Positions 10,907 to 21,300 of a stretch of 64,000 bases of DNA are shown here, piece after piece (the stretch's first letter is position 1; each line of letters begins with the position of its first letter). Under the pieces are notes generated by a model, which saw only the letters and a list, made by a program, of their open reading frames with translations, searched no databases and had not been told where the DNA came from. Position numbers and translations under genes: made by a program. The DNA is from Sanguinoderma infundibulare. Its lineage: Eukaryota; Basidiomycota; Agaricomycetes; Polyporales; Polyporaceae. The stretch covers positions 2,170,001 through 2,234,000 of the forward strand of contig JAVLRN010000011.1 of assembly GCA_032821775.1 (NCBI GenBank). Direction: 5' to 3'.

Positions 10907-13900
10907 ATGGATTACGACCGCTATGACGCCTTCCTGCACCATATATTCAAGCAGACACAGGGCGATGCCTGGTTCCGCCCCAATGAGGACAACATTGCCG
11001 TCGGCGTCGCGCTCCGGGTCGACAGCGGCGAGTACCGCGTCTTTCCGTACGAGAATCTCGGCCTGGAGCCTTTTGAGGCCGCCGTTCGCGTCCTAAACCC
11101 CGCCGTCGCCACCAAGGTTCGGAGCGCAGCGGTCCACGCCGCGTTTGCTGAAGTGTGCGTCTCAGCATCTCTCGCCAGCCGGAGATGGAGAGTACTGACC
11201 GGATCGCAGCGGACCAGAAGACAAGTCCATCTACATCGACGCCAACACGCGTATCCAGATCTTAGACACCATGGTCGACCTGCCGACGGCAGACAAGGAG
11301 CAGAGCGCAGCGTTCATCGTGAGTGCATTCGCCTCGGACGCGTTTTGTCCATCCCAATTCGCGCCCCAGCACGTCCCTGGGGGCTGGCCGCGGGGATGGC
11401 CTCCGCGACAGCGAACGACGATCATATGCCTCCGCGTTCTGCTCATCTCCGCACGCACGTCGAGCGATGTTCTGTGATCGGTGCTGAGCTTAATGCCTTC
11501 TTGCGGTGAGGTCTCGAGACACTCACGGCTTCTGCCTGGCGCGTTCCTGCCCATATACGCGTTCCATTCCTCGTTGAAGCCATACTTGAGGCGGACGATA
11601 CTCGTTTGCGGGACAATCGAGATGGCTGGGCAGAGGGACGGAGTTCGAGGATGGGATGATGGAGGCAAGTGGGAGCGATACAGCCACGGACGCCATCGGC
11701 CGCGTTGGGGATTGACGCCACCCCGGACGCGATGGCAGTGCCGCTCTCGGACTGCGCGCCTGCACGTCAAAGTCGTGGCCGCGCTCTTAAACCACCTCTA
11801 TCCCGCATTGCCTTCAATCTTCCTGCAGACGTTCCTCAACCCCTCTAGGCTTGTACAGCGGTATATGACTGATAAATGACTTCCCTTGCGTATAGCGTGA
11901 CGAGCGGGTGCTGGTTGTATGGTCGGACTCGATAGACACCATCATCCCGACATGTAATGACTTCGAGGACCGCCTCATCAAGTTGCTCTGGCGCTCTCGC
12001 CCCGGACTTCCAGGCTCACAACCAGCGGGAAGTTCGAGCAGTCATCCGGCGAGTCTAAATGGTGAGTGTTCCTTGACCCACGTTTTTACTCCGGCCTCTT
12101 CATGTTCGATATCAAACCTGGGCGTATGCGGCCTTTAATGGGTCGTCTTCGACCCTCAGTCCACTACCCAAGCCGTCGGCTTTGGCAGTGCCGGGCATCA
12201 GCTTGCCTTCGACTTCTAATCCATTTAACGCTCTCGGATCTGCTTTGGGTTCTGGTTCCGCTTGTTCTCCTGATCCGCCATATGTCCACTTCCGTGTGCG
12301 CTGTGCTTCTAGTTATTTACTTTGCTAATGCGAGCACCTTGTCGCCTCGTACCGTTGCGTTATTCCTCGGGTCTTTTGCTATCGCCTATTGCATGCTGAC
12401 AACATGCCTTCGCGCGTTCCATAGGGTCCATATCGGCACATTCGATGCAACAACTCAACGCGCAGTTGTCGACGAATCAGCTTCAACGCAGTTCCCTGCC
12501 CGCGCTAGCCACACCTACACCGGGCAGGGGCACCCCAGTCCCAAGCACACCGCGTGGGATCTTTTTGGGCTCGGGTGGTGTGCTCGGTATGAGTGCGGAG
12601 GATCTCGCGTTCGATCACCAAGGCGCTCTGAAGGAGAAGGAGACCGCATCGTCCGGGCCCATTACCAAGACCAAGCGGACATGGTGGGGCGGGAAGAAGA
12701 CGGTGACGATACAGCCCAAAACCAGAGCCCTTGACGAGTACAGAGATGTCGAGGCGGGTCCTGAACCGAGGAAAACGAAGCTTTTGGCCCCGATTTACAA
12801 CGGGTTTGCGGCGGGCTTGAGTGTATGTGAGTACTGGTTCGTCGCGTGCTCTTTAGGAGGGTGGGTGGCTGATGGGCCCGGCCGCAGACTTTATCGGCAG
12901 CGGTGTGAATATCTTATTGCAAGAAATTCGGCTTGATGGAAGCTACATACGTCTCGCGCTGTGCGCCCTCCTGCCCCTGTCCTTCTGCGTGTCCTGGGTA
13001 AGCACTTCGAACTTGCGTAAGAGGCATTTTCTGACCAGCGGTTTGGTAGTTCTTTACTTTGCAGATCGTTCAGAATATTTCTATGTGCATTGGACCCGTT
13101 GGCCAGTATAACAAGAACTCGAAGTATTACTCTGCCGTCCCTCCACACCCGAACAAGATTGTCGATAACCACCTGCCGCACATCACGATCCAGATGCCCG
13201 TCTACAAGGAGAGCTTAGAAACTGTATTGTGAGCGTTTTGCCTACAGTTCTAAGTCGGCTTGAGCGCTCTAACACCGGATGAAGGGCCCCGTCGATTGAG
13301 TCCCTGAAGAAGGCCATGCAGACATACGCTCGCCAGGGAGGTACCTCTACGATCTTCGTCAATGACGACGGACTCCGGCTTCTATCCGTCGAAGAGCGCG
13401 ATGCCCGCATCATCTTCTACGCCAACCACGGCATCGGCTGGGTCGCTCGTCCCAAGCACGACAACTCACCCGACGGGTTCAAGCGCGCCGGTCGCTTCAA
13501 GAAGGCGTCGAACATGAACTACGGCCTGTCGCTGTCGCTCAAGGCAGAGAAGTACCTCGCCGACCTCCTCGCGCGCGAGAGGGCGCGCCCCCCTGCGGCA
13601 CGGGTCGCGTCGAGCTCGACGGGTACGGGCATCACCGAGGAGATGCGGTATGGGATGCAGTACCGGAACCACGACGGCGAGGACCAGGGCGGGATCAACC
13701 GGGGCCAGGGCCAGCGTGTGCGCCGCGCGGGGGCTGGGAGCGAGGCGGACGCGGGCTCGCAGCTGGATGAGTTGGACGACCTGGAGGAGAAGGCGGTCCA
13801 GATGGCGATCGACGAGGTGTACGAGACGAGCGGGCGACGGTTCCGGCCGTGGGCGGCGAACGGGCGCGCGTGCCGTCTTGGGGAGATCGTGCTGCTGGTG

Positions 13901-15386
13901 GACTCGGACACGGTCGTGCCGGAGGACTGTCTGCGGGACGCGGCGCGGGAGATGGCGGAGTGCCCGACGGTGGCGATCATCCAGCACGAGTCGGACGTGA
14001 TGCAGGTGGCGCATCACTACTTTGAGAACGGCATTGCGTACTTTACGCGGAGGATCAACAAGTGTATCTCGCTCAGTGAGTCGTGCGCGTGCTGCATCTT
14101 CGGCTATTCGCGCTGATGGATGTGTTGTGCAGGTTGCGCCAATGGGGAAGTCGCGCCTTTCGTGGGACACAACGCCTTCTTGCGCTGGAAGGCGATACAG
14201 GACGCGGCCTTCGTTGATCCTGCGGATGGTCAGGAGAAGATCTGGTCAGAGTCGAACGTGTCGGAGGACTTTGACATGGCGCTCCGTCTGCAGATGCGGG
14301 GGTTCATCATCCGCTGGGCGACGTACTCGAACGGCGGCTTCAAGGAGGGAGTCTCGCTCACCGTCGACGACGAGCTCAATCGCTGGCAGAAATACGCGTA
14401 TGGTAAGGAATGTTGTTCGTGTCTTGCTCGGACGTGCTCATTGAGGACGGTGTGGCGCACAGGGTGTAACGAGCTGCTGTTCAACCCGTTCGTGCAGTGG
14501 CTGAGAAAGGGCCCGATTGCGCACCAGATTCATCGCTTCCTGTGGTCCGGCGCACCTCTTCACTACAAGTTCTCGATGATGGCCTACATGTTCTCGTATT
14601 GTGCGTTTTCTCGTCCTCTTCGCTCGCGCACCGCTGATCGTTGTGTGCACGTCAGACGGTATCTCCGCGGCGATTACGATAAGCATCCTGAACTATATGC
14701 TGCTCGGGTTCCAGCTTCCCGTCGACGGCTTCTACATGCACAGTTTCGAGATCTGGCTCGCCACCACCGTCGTCTTCTTCGGCTCTGGCAACGTCGGCTT
14801 CACGCTGCTCGAGTACCGCCTCGGCCAGAAGCCTCTGGTGAGTGGGCCCGGCGTGTGAGGGACCGGGCGGATGGTGTGCTGATGGAATGTGCAGATGCGT
14901 TCTGCGTTGGACAACCTGATGTGGATCCCGTTCTTGTGCGTGCTTCTTCCGCTGTCGGTGGCAGGCGCGGATCGCGACTGACTTTGGCGCGCAGCTTCTT
15001 CTTCTTTGGCGGACTCTCGATCCCGGTCTCGCAGGCGATCCTGGCCCACTGCTTCTCGTACAACATGACGTGGGGTGCAACGAAGAAGGAAGTCGAGCGG
15101 TCGAACTTCTTCAAGGAAATCCCCAAGATCTTCAAGCGCTTCTGGTTCTCGTGGCTGCTCTGCTGGCTCATTGTCTTCGCCATGATCATCCTCAGCACGC
15201 CCGCTGTCCCCGTCGAGTGGCGCATCGACGGCTCCTCTTGGGGCGTCATCTTTCCCCTTGCCACCGTCGCTGGCTGTCATATCCTCTTCCCCGTGCGTCG
15301 GATGCATTTCCCTTCTGTGCCTTTGCATACTAATCTTCCTTGCGCAGATCGTACTCAACCCCTGGTTGATGGTATTCTCGTACTGA
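10907..15386 (+). CDS. Membrane-bound family 2 glycosyltransferase (fungal polysaccharide/chitin-synthase-like)
   Basis: Fourteen exons join in phase (1020 aa): 10907-11154, 11210-11318, 11896-12061, 12189-12293, 12425-12826, 12888-12997, 13065-13228, 13285-14075, 14133-14402, 14463-14600, 14656-14837, 14895-14935, 14995-15292 and 15348-15386. The two linker exons at 12.1-12.3 kb are least certain. A basidiomycete-type N-domain (MDYDRYDAFLHHIF, IQILDTMVDLPTADKEQ, VLVVWSDSIDTIIP) precedes a Pro/Ser linker. The processive GT2 core has ITIQMPVYKESLETVL, LLVDSDTVVPEDC (DxD-type), VSEDFDMALRLQMRGF and DELNRWQKYAYG in place of QxxRW. Several C-terminal membrane spans follow. It should make a beta-linked wall or capsule polysaccharide from a UDP-sugar at the membrane; the product cannot be told from sequence. 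Intron 2 is 577 nt, ten times the usual size. Confidence 0.88.
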
Positions 15387-15844
15387 ACGCAACCCGCCTC
15401 TCATATGCACCCCGCGCAACGCACGTTATTCATACCCTATGATACCTGCCTACGGACCATACGCTGCTTATTACTGCTTGCTTATTCTGAACGGACCACA
15501 ACCTCCACCATCGTCTTCGCATTGCACCATGCGTGGTCCATTCCTTTAGCTCAGGGCGGACCTGAATTCGGCGTTCACGTCCGTCATCCATGCGCTCTTA
15601 TTGCCGCTCGATGATCTCATCTATTCACGGACCGAAGTAGTAGACATTCAGCCCCTCTCCAACCGTACATTGCCCTACATACATGCCGACAATATCCGTT
15701 GCATTTCTTACAGCGCAGCCTCGATCACATGTTTCTGTTGCTTTACGTTCCTCGTGTATTTCTGCTGTGTCTTCCATAGTGTACTCACGATTAGAACGCC
15801 ACGCTTGCAATGTTAACCGTCATGTCTCTCGTGGTTGTATTCGA
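15387..15844. other. 3' region downstream of the GT2 gene
   Basis: About 460 bp without a supported open frame, probably 3' UTR and spacer. Nothing else recognised. Confidence 0.5.
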
Positions 15845-16660
15845 CTAAGTAAAACGATGCTTTGAATTGCAAAGCGTATCACGCGATAACACTGTCAGTA
15901 TGGCGAGATGTTCGGACAGTTCGTTGATGGCGGAACGCCCTTTAGTACTCCTGTATAATTGCGGTGTGACCTGTACATCACAGCTGTTTTCAGAACGATA
16001 GGCCCTCCAGGTGAAAACTCGTTCATATCGGCTAGACAGCCGGCGTCGATGAGAGCCCCAGACGCCACGGTACTCTGGCACCAGTTCCCAGTGGGGCGCC
16101 GCGCCGACCGCGCTGGGTCGTCTACTGGGCGGTCCAGCTGTCAGATCGAGCTCCCGTCGATGTCGGGTGACTAGCCGACCTGGACGTGTTTCTGCGAGCT
16201 GAGGGCCTATCCTCCCGTAGGATGCGCTAAGAACATAGTTACCGTAACCTCCAGCCGGCAAATGCCGAATGCATGGGCGACGTCTTCGAGCCGATAGAGG
16301 CAGGAGAGGGTACATGCTCAGATAGTGGAGCACGACGGGCGCCGCGCGCATGTCGTACATCTTTCTCGGCTCGAAAAATGCACCGATGGTGGCGTTCGAC
16401 TCCAGGTCTGACTCTTGGAACTTGAAAGTAGCACAGAGGCGGCCGATCTAGACGGCTCTTCTAGGCAGTCAGATGGTCTTCGGTTGATCACACGTTGCGC
16501 CTCAACGATGGGCTTGTTGGTAAATGTCGGGTCAGGTTGCGGAGCAGCACGTCTGCGAAGACCGAGGACGCGTTCGCATTCAAGACTCTGAACCATGGAT
16601 TCGATGTTGTCGGACTCGGGTATTCTATGATGAACTCGTCATGCGATGGGTCGACTCCGG
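15845..16660 (-). pseudogene. Coding-like two-exon stretch without a visible start, unassigned
   Basis: On the minus strand an acceptor at 16661-16662 (CCTTAG) opens a 167-nt frame (16660-16494: DEFIIEYPSPTTSNPWFRVL...NLTRHLPTSPSLRRN). A 46-nt GT-AG intron joins it in phase to a 201-codon frame (16447-15845: IGRLCATFKFQESDLESN, GAFFEPRKMYDMRAAPVVLH, then LSMYPLLPLSARRRRP...). Splice signals, phase and amino-acid texture look like a real gene. However, no ATG exists on this strand between 16660 and the stop of the upstream BTB gene at 16881, so the 5' end is missing or the gene has decayed. The C-terminal ~120 residues look less protein-like. I do not recognise the family. It could also be a non-coding remnant or an alternative 3' end of the BTB transcript. 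Confidence 0.4.
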
Positions 16661-16823
16661 CTAAGGACCGTCCGTGCTGACCTCCTGCAGGTGGAACGTG
16701 GAATAAAACCGAAAGATGTCAAACAACGTGCTAAAACAACACGGGGAGACCAAAGCGCAGCGACACCACACGTCCTCTCTGTAGGAGTTACCAGTCAGCC
16801 AAGAGATACCGTCAGTGATTCGC

Positions 16824-16828
<5 letters not shown>

Positions 16829-16855
<27 letters not shown>
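16829..16855. repeat. (CA)n microsatellite
   Basis: A pure CA run of about 27 nt, preceded by an interrupted CA stretch from about 16822. It lies just past the BTB stop codon, so probably in its 3' UTR (GT repeat in the transcript). Confidence 0.9.
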
Positions 16856-16880
16856 CTGCGTCGGCGCAATGACAAGTAAA

Positions 16881-17908
16881 TCAGTCTGGCTGCTCGAAAT
16901 CCAGCTTAACCTACAAGGAGTTAAACAGTCAGCCGGACGGCATACACCAGCAAGGGTAGGACTCACCTCAGAGAGACACCTTTCGATCTGGGCCTCCACC
17001 AGCTTGGAAAACGCCGGCACGTTTCTCGAAATGGACACTGAACACGCCCCACAGCCAACAGAAGACCAGATGAAGGCCTGGAGACGGGAGGGACAGCATG
17101 CCATCGAAGGATCTAACTCCGTCTTGAAATCTTCCTTAAGTTGACTGAGATAGTCGATCAAGGGTTTGGGATATGGTTTGGAGACGCCATTATCGTTATA
17201 GTACACCCGGGAAATGGTGCACGTTTCCCAGCTATAGCAGTAGTACGTGATCTCCAACCAAAATACCCAACTTCTCATCCACGCCGGAAGAGATCGATAT
17301 CCTGTCGTGGTATCTGGGCTGAGAGCATTCGCCACGGAGGAGGAGCAGGCTTTGCGGTAGTCAAGAAGCCGATATAGGGCGTGGGCGGGGATGAGGTCAA
17401 GCTCTGGGACTAAAGGAGGTAACGGAGGAAGGGAAAGGGACCAGCGTGCCGCGCGGCGTGCGACGTCTTCGAGTCCATAGGCACATGCCAGCGCGTACGC
17501 GCTGATGCAATGCGCATCTAGAACTCTCGGGGAAAGGAGAGCTTGACGCACCCAATCCGTAAGGGCGGTCATCTGATACTTTTTGGCCATTTCGAGGAGG
17601 ACGTGAATGTCGCCGAGCTCGAGCTGCGTGGAGTCCGGGCATTGGAGGTAACACAGATCGAGCAGCCGCCTCCATGGGCTACCAGCCTCTGTGACGTTCA
17701 CAACCGGCTTGTCTGTGGAAGGAAGATCGGGCTGGGGCAAAGGGAACATGTCGGCGAATATGGGGGATATGTTGGCGATCATGCACTTGTGAACATGGAA
17801 AGCGATTTTGTCGGAGGTGAGTATGATGAGATCACCGGCGCAGCACCCTCACTTTTTACGGCACGGTCGGCAAGGTTCCAAGGCAAGAAGGGGACCGTCA
17901 AACGCCAT
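16881..17908 (-). CDS. BTB/POZ domain protein
   Basis: The main exon runs from about 17840 to 16967. It has the fungal BTB signature DLIILTSDKIAFHVHKCM, then IANISPIFADMFPL, VNVTEAGSPWRRLLDLCYLQ and VLLEMAKKYQMTALTDWVRQ. A helical C-terminal half follows (AHALYRLLDYR, WLEITYYCYSWETC). A last 30-nt exon (16910-16881) adds VKLDFEQPD and the stop. Such proteins are a large family in mushrooms; BTB domains often dimerise or dock on Cullin-3, but the role here is unknown. The 5' end is uncertain. A stop lies just upstream of the BTB frame, so a short first exon starting near 17908 with an intron of about 48 nt is the best guess. Otherwise translation would begin within the BTB domain. Confidence 0.72.
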
Positions 17909-18311
17909 GAGCGCCCCGAGGAAATGGTCGGCGCTTACGATTGGCGCGGACGGTTCGGAGCGAAGGGGCGGAATGGTTTGTGGGCGGTTCGAAGTCTGTT
18001 TCGTCCTTGATCGGCAGCCAGCACAAAGCGAGTAGGGACAGAAACGGTAGGCTGCACACCCAGCACGGCCAGTCAGGAATTCGGCCTTGGAATAACATGG
18101 AAGCCTTCAGTGTGGCATTCACGCTCGGGATCGGTCACTCACTGTCGCCAGCGCCATGGTATATAACGCCCCGTCCTACGTAGACCCTCGACATCACCGC
18201 GTTCAAGTTCAAGGACTATCTGCTCTTTCCTTCTTTTCCAGTCCTCACTTGGTAAGTTCGTTACGACTTCCGTGAGAAGTGAACTCACGCCAACCAGTTT
18301 CACGGGGTGAC
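17909..18311. promoter_or_regulatory. Divergent promoter region between BTB gene and polyketide synthase
   Basis: About 400 bp. On the plus strand a TATATAA box lies at 18160-18166, about 145 bp before the synthase ATG. There is no room for a missing N-terminal SAT domain (about 1 kb) between the two genes, and no SAT-like frame is seen. Confidence 0.5.
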
Positions 18312-21300
18312 ATGAATGACGACACCTCTGCTCGTTCTTGTCCCATCGCCGTCGTCGGGATGGCAATCTCATTCCCCGGAGCGGATGGCGTCGATGCGCT
18401 ATGGGACGCACTGAAGGATGGATTGGATACTGTCTCTGAGGTGCGAGTGCCGCTGTGCTCGCTCAGAATGGAGGACTCGGAAGTGACCTCACAGTCCTCG
18501 ATAGGTTCCGCCAAGCCGCTTCGACATCTCCCATCGTGCAGACGCCGCTGGCAACCCGAGACCCGGCACGAACAAACTATACGGAAATTTTCTGGATCAC
18601 CCCGATAGTTTTGATAACGCATTCTTCCACATCTCCCCTCGCGAAGCGCGCTCCATGGATCCTCAGCAACGAATCCTTTTACGTGTCGCTTATCACGCTC
18701 TGGAGAACGCAGGATATACCCCCGGTACCGCTAGGTCGTGGAATCCAGGTACCTTTGCCACTTATGTCGGCGTCGCAACCAACGACTACGTCCACAACCT
18801 ACGGAATTCCATTGACGCCTATTATAGTACTGGTACGTGACCACGTATAGTTCCTCTCACAGCCCGCTTACTTACGCACTTGTCGTCTCATACTGGCCGG
18901 CAGGGACCTTACAATCGTTCATGAGCGGCAAGATCGCTTATGCATTCGGATTTGGCGGTCCCTCCCTTGTGCTGGATACCGCATGCTCCTCGTCCATCGT
19001 CGCCGTTCACCAGGCCTGCCGCGCATTGCAGACTGGAGACTGTAACGCGGCCCTCGCCGGTGGAGTCAACGTTGTCACCAGCCCCGATGTACGTCGTATT
19101 GCAGGCAGCTAAAATTTGACCATTAAACACTTCACAGATGTATGTCGGACTGTCCCGAGGACATTTCCTCAGCAAGACTGGCCAATGTCGGCCGTGGGAC
19201 GCGTCTGCGGACGGGTACTGCCGCTCGGAAGGATGTGGCTTGTTTGTCCTTAAGCGCCTGGATGACGCGCTAGCGGAGAACGACAGGATACTCGGCGTCA
19301 TCCGCGGCGTTGAGGTCAACCAGTCGGGGAACGCTCGCTCCATCACCCATCCACACGTCCCGACTCAGGTTGCCCTCTTCCAGAAACTCGTTGCTTCCTC
19401 TCGCGTTCAACCCCACCACATCAGTGTCGTAGAGTGTCATGGAACGGGCACTCAGGCGGGCGACCCCTCCGAAATGGAAGCCATCCGCAACGTTTTCGCG
19501 GTCGACCGGACGCCGGACAACCCACTGCATGTTACATCCGTCAAGGCAAACATCGGCCATGCTGAGGCCGCATCGGGTGCTGCTAGCCTGGCGAAGTTGA
19601 TCCTGATGCTTCGGGAGAGAACCATTCCTCGCCACCCTTCGTTCGCGCAGCTTAATCCTCGGATCTCCGACCTACGTGTAGACAACGTCCGGATAGACAC
19701 CGCGAACGTTCCGTGGACACCGGGCGAGAAACGGCTGGCACTCCTCAACAACTTTGGTGCATCCGGCTCGAACGCCGCGCTCATTCTCGAGGAACATTCC
19801 CCTCCTCCTCGGACGGTGGATATCTCGCCGGGCACTGGTATGATTGTCGGGCTAGCCTGCAAGACCGTCGCTGCTGCCGAGAAGCTGCGAGCGGCGTACG
19901 TGACCCAGCTAGAAGTTTCCGACAACGACGCCGCTTCCCTTCACGACTTTGCATACTCTACCACCGCCCGGAGGCAACTTCATCCGTTTCGCATTTCTGC
20001 ATGCGGTTCATCGAAGGACGAGGTCGTCCACGCCCTCCGCTCTTCCTCCATCGTTGAGGTCCATCCCGCCAATGGCGTGGTGTTTGTGTTCTCTGGGCAA
20101 GGATCGCAATACTTCACCATGGGAGCAGGACTTTATCGGGAATTGCCTTTCGTGTCCAAGATCGTGGATGAGTGCAACCAGAAACTCATCGACTGGGGTT
20201 TTGTCACCATCCTCGATGTCTTCCACGCGTCTCCCGCCCCCGAACAATTGTGTAATCCACAGGGTTTGCAGCCGCTGCAGACGGCACTGTTCGTCCTTGA
20301 GTACGCGCTGGCGCGGCTGTGGATGTCCTGGGGCGTTCATCCTGTTGCGATCATTGGACACTCGTACGCTTCTTGTTTGCCAACAGCAACTATTGCCATT
20401 GACTGTGGAATATTACAGCTTCGGGGAATTCGCCGCGTTAGTCATCGCAGGCGTTCTCACGCTGGACGACGCGTTGAGGCTGGTCGCGACCCGCGCCCGA
20501 CTCATCTCCGAAAAGTGTCCCCAAGACATGTCGGGCATGACTTCCGTGCGCGCATCCATAGAGCAGCTGATGTCTCTCCTCGCTCGGACGCCTGGGTTAG
20601 ATATTTGTTGCTTTAACGCGTACGTCCTTCTGCGACGTTACACCTCAGCGATTTTGACAATGATGATACAGGACATCGTATCAAACGATTGGCGGCCCCA
20701 TCGACCAGCTACAAGAGTTTGAGCAAGCATGTGCCCATGATGGGTTCCGTTATACCCGCCTGGAGGTCCCATTCGCGTACCATTCAGCGATGATGGACCG
20801 CGTCCTTGACGGACTTCGCGAGCTCGGTAACGAGGTCCAGGTCTCCCCGCCGAAAATCCCCATCCTTTCCAACGTCACCGGTACTATGGTGCAGCCTGGA
20901 GATTTGACCGTGTACAGCCCAGACTACTTTGCTCGTCATTGCCGGGAACCTGCGCGGTTCGGCCCCGGTATCGTTGACTTCCAAGCCCGCTTCGACCTCT
21001 CGGAGATCGCGGTGTGCATTGAGATCGGTCCGCACCCCACCACCCTCCCATTCTTGCGTGGCCTTCAGCGAAACAGCTCGCCCTTGCTTTCGCCGTCGTT
21101 GCGCAGGGACATCCCCACCCTCGGCACGCTTCGCGGGACTCTGGCGGACCTGTACTGCACGTCCGTGCCGGTCAAGTGGAGGGAGGTCTTTACTGATCTC
21201 GCGCCAGAGGCGAGGTTGATTGATTTGCCTCCATACCCATTCGCGGACACGCGGTTTTGGGTCCCCTACGAGGAAAACGAGTCAGCAGGTTCTACCACTC

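Noticed and set aside
13466..14170. A long minus-strand frame (Arg/Leu/Val-rich) opposite the GT2 core
   Set aside because: An antisense shadow in GC-rich codons; the plus strand carries the conserved catalytic motifs.
20363..20419. AT active-site Ser motif looked destroyed (GHSYASC)
   Set aside because: Removing the 55-nt intron gives the standard GHSFGE motif.
20620..20700. Apparent frameshift inside the AT domain of the polyketide synthase
   Set aside because: A 52-nt GT-AG intron (20620-20671) restores the frame and gives a normal [17 protein letters not shown] segment.
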